Assembly (NCBI RefSeq): GCF_002127325.2
Contig: NC_035449.2
Span: forward strand, 143,708,414-143,772,413
DNA length: 64,000 nt
Direction of reading: 5' to 3'
Source of the DNA: Helianthus annuus
Lineage: Eukaryota; Streptophyta; Magnoliopsida; Asterales; Asteraceae
Shown here: positions 61,441 through 64,000 of the stretch, piece after piece
Numbering within the stretch: position 1 is the stretch's first letter
How the letters are laid out: the number at the start of each line of letters is the position of its first letter
Position numbers and translations under genes: made by a program
Notes under the pieces: generated by a model
Databases searched by the model: none
Seen by the model: only the letters and a program-made list of their open reading frames with translations
What the model was told of the DNA's origin: nothing

Positions 61441-63069
61441 TTAAACCTTCGCTGCTCCATCGCCACCAGCTTCTCCACCCTGATCCATGCCAGCATCAAC
61501 ACCTTCAAGCATAGGGATATCCTCAGCTTCATCATCGTCCTCCAATTCCGCCAGCCTTGCCTTCCAACCCTCCACATCCCATGAGCTCTTGTCGAAGGCA
61601 GGATCCTGAGCCTCCGCAGCCATCTGCAATTGTATCTTATACATAGCAATTGCGGCAGAGACCTTGGCATCCTGGGTGATCTCCTGCTTTTCGCCATCCA
61701 TGTTGATCAGCATCTGAGCAGCCTCATCCTTTGTAGCCCGGAGCTCCTTCTCAAGATCAGCTATCTTAAGATCCTTCAACACGCCCATTTGTTGAAGGTC
61801 GGCGATTTGGCTTTCCTGATCTTCGACATGGCCAAGGTAAGTCTCTACTTCAGCAAGTTTCTGCAAAAAGGGAAAAAGGTAAGATCAGGACCAGGTGATC
61901 CTCAAAGAACCAGAATATACAGACAGGATACTCAAGTAGGATAGCAAACAGGGGCAATGATCCTTACTTCATTAACATAATCAAGAAAGTGCTGGCGGAG
62001 CAGGGGAAATCCTTGGAGATCCTCAGAAGTCTTTCTCTTCTTCCCCTTACCCCTAACAGGTGCTTTAGGGGCCGAAGTAGAGGGACTGGCAACAGAAGTC
62101 TTCTTTCTTGAAGACTTGACATTGGCAAGATCATCAATCCCGAACTTGGAGGCAGACTTGGCAGACTTAGCAGATTTCCCAGCGCCTACACAATCAAAAC
62201 AAAGATAAGTTTCCTAACTAATTTAACAGTCTTGCATAGAACTTACTTTTTGGTAAGGATACTTACTTGACATTGTGGCAGATGCAGAGGATACTTCTTG
62301 TGAATCTTGGATGGTGACTTGAAAACTTCTGGTCTCAGGATCAAGCTTTTTGAAAGCTAAAACTCTCTCTCTTGCAGCAGGGGTTAACTTGAGATGAGCA
62401 ACGGATATAGCTGAAAAAACACAAAAAACAAAGGAAACATTAGTGATCTTCATCATAAGAAACAAGTCTGATGGCGATCCTTCCAGGATCCTCTATCCTA
62501 CCATGAGTAGCCCACTCCTTGGGCAGATCCTCCCCGTTAGGGATGGTATCCCTCCTAACAAAGAAGAATCGTCGCTTCCAGTTGGTATCATTTTTGGTGA
62601 CCTTAAAAACAGGGTGATCCTCTCCAGCTTTCCGTTTCAGCAAATATCGATAGGAACCAAACGTGGTAAGGTCATAAAGATCAGCCAGCTCTGCCATCCC
62701 TAAGTCAATCCCCTCCTGCTCGATGATCCTCTCGAAGGTATACAGAACCCTCCAGATCATCGGCATGGCTTGGATATAAGATATGCCGGTCAAGGAAAAG
62801 AAGGATTGGGTGAAGGCTGGAAAAGGATACGAATATCCTATGGTAAACGGAGTTGCAGGAAAGGCCACCCAGGTGTCGGAAACAAAATCGCTTAAAGCGG
62901 TGGAAGTGAATGACTTGAAGATAGCATCCGCCGGAAAACAGTGACGGATCCTATCAACATGAGCATCGGTGAAGCAGCATCTCTCGGTAGGAGAGTCTTT
63001 AATAATCCCTTGACCCTTCAAGGGGCTATTCCTCTAGTGATCCTTGTGAGGAGAGTTCCGGAGCAACAT
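61441..63069 (-). pseudogene. Antisense accessory gene of copy D (Transposase_28-like), one nonsense codon
   Basis: Best-preserved copy. Exons 63069-62502, 62410-62267, 62185-61968 and 61860-61441 total 1350 nt, i.e. 449 codons plus stop. Exon 1: CCFTDAHVDRIRHCFPADAI, GYSYPFPAFTQSFFSLTGIS, WRVLYTFERIIEQEGIDLGM, RRFFFVRRDTIPNGEDLP, matching the 'putative gypsy type transposon' (Transposase_28) family. Exon 3 is basic (APVRGKGKKRKTS). Exon 4 is a likely coiled coil (HVEDQESQIADLQQMGVLKD ...) with an acidic end. The only lesion I see is CAG to TAG at 63036-63034, codon 12. Maize Grande, also Tat lineage, is known to carry an accessory gene in its long 3' region; homology with this one is untested. 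Confidence 0.82.
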
Positions 63070-63179
63070 GTTCGCGGAAGAATAAAAAGAGAAAGGAAAA
63101 CAGAGTAAGAGAGGGAAAGAAAAGAAGAAGAATACATGATCGATCTTTCGAACGAGATTATAAAGGGAGTAGCTCTTAA

Positions 63180-63292
63180 ATTTATATGCAAATTGATCCT
63201 AACTATATCTCCTATTTATAATGATGATCTGCAGGATTGTCACATCTATGACGTAAGGGTTGCAACGGCTAGTTCGAGATTAACGGCTAGTT
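63180..63292 (-). promoter_or_regulatory. Putative promoter of the antisense gene, copy D
   Basis: On the minus strand: AACTAGCCGTT (63292-63282), AACTAGCCGTT (63274-63264), TTACGTCATA (63257-63247), then TATAAATA near 63220 and ATATAAAT near 63185. Only this arrangement, not the flanking bases, is well kept against B and C, which points to function. Confidence 0.6.
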
Positions 63293-63360
63293 ATCCGAGT
63301 TGTTCGTTGCAGATAATATCAAAGCAAAATATAACTCATTTATTTACAAAATCACTCCTT

Positions 63361-63376
63361 ATATTTTGGGGGCAAT
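63361..63376 (+). other. Polypurine tract of copy D
   Basis: ATATTTTGGGGGCAAT directly before the LTR start TGTTAGGG at 63377. Confidence 0.88.
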
Positions 63377-64000
63377 TGTTAGGGCTGGATTTTTACAATA
63401 CATGATCCTTGCGTGTGATCCTAACCAGTGATCCTTGTTTCTTTGGCAGATAGTGATCCTCAGCGGAGTTCCAGGATCAGGATCACGGACCATCATAGGA
63501 TCCTCATGCTAACAGTTGCTTTCGTTGAACTTAATGTCATTTTGCAGGAATGTCTAGCAGGATCCGCTCTTAGCATCACGATCAAAGGACGCGTATTTAC
63601 AATTATAGCACGTGCCTAATCGGAGATGAACGTTGCAAAGGATATGGAAACTTGGCATGATTTAAGGGCGACAATTTAGGCTAGATTTACTTTTATTTCT
63701 AAAGGGGTAATGAGCTGATTGTTAGTCTTTTTACCTAAAATAGGTCACCTACACTTGTATATATAACACTCTTCCCCATTCGGAAGAACACGCAACACAA
63801 TTCTCACACGCTTAGACACTCGAAACTATAGTGATCCTTGTACTCAGCTCATTATCATCCAAAGTTGTAACTATTTTTCTTATATTGAAGTTTGGTGATC
63901 GGTAGTTGCCATCACCCGAGGTTTTTTATGCCGGAGATCATACATTGATCAAAGGCTTTTTCCTCGTATAAATCATTGTGTCTTTGCATATTTCATACTA
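63377..64000 (+). repeat. 3' LTR of copy D, partial at window end
   Basis: First 624 bp of the LTR, three substitutions from 53130-53753. The element should end about 93 bp beyond the window, followed by the rest of copy C's 5' LTR. Confidence 0.95.

Overview
The window looks like repeat-rich intergenic DNA of a flowering plant, probably a eudicot; the species cannot be fixed from sequence alone. The evidence is plant-type Ty3/gypsy retrotransposons primed by tRNA-Lys and initiator tRNA-Met, a CACTA (En/Spm) transposon with plant-type TNPD and TNPA genes, AT-rich spacers with (AT)n and (TTA)n runs, and GT-AG introns. I see no intact host gene, no RNA gene and no bacterial feature.

Almost the whole 64 kb resolves into one nest of six elements. 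Copy A (+ strand, Tat-lineage Ty3/gypsy) is the oldest and runs off the left edge. Copies B (2129-23975) and C (from 25962) belong to the same family and sit in A's pol in reverse orientation. A Tekay-like chromovirus E (9846-20980) sits in B's protease region. A CACTA transposon F (30506-47089) sits in C's integrase, and a fourth Tat copy D (53130 to beyond the right edge) sits in C's 5' LTR. Target-site duplications support B (CTTAT) and F (TGA), and support E with one mismatch. Those of C and D lie partly outside the window.

The Tat family (A-D) has an unusual plan: LTR, tRNA-Lys primer site, gag-protease, a TAG stop in the context CAA-TAG-CAA-TTA, RT, two RNase H domains, integrase, a spacer with a 22-24 bp minisatellite, then a spliced four-exon gene on the opposite strand, a polypurine tract and the LTR. 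The TAG context equals the tobacco mosaic virus leaky stop and is kept in all four copies, so pol is probably made by readthrough. The antisense gene encodes a protein of about 449 residues with a Transposase_28-like N-terminus, a basic linker and an acidic helical C-terminus. Its promoter region, splice sites and branch point are conserved between subfamilies. LTRs, coding DNA and spacers of this family are densely sprinkled with GGATC/GGATCC, a motif nearly absent from E and F.

Every Tat copy carries coding lesions. Even D, whose LTRs differ at 3 of about 624 comparable bases, has a gag duplication, an RT deletion and nonsense codons, which suggests mobilisation in trans. E is nearly intact, with one 1-nt frame break between protease and RT. 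F carries a TNPD-like transposase gene (broken by a 19-bp tandem duplication), a TNPA-like gene of about eleven exons (1-nt breaks in homopolymers), subterminal repeat arrays, two LINE fragments, possible inner CACTA and Helitron ends, and a captured fragment of a ZFWD-type CCCH zinc-finger/WD40 host gene.
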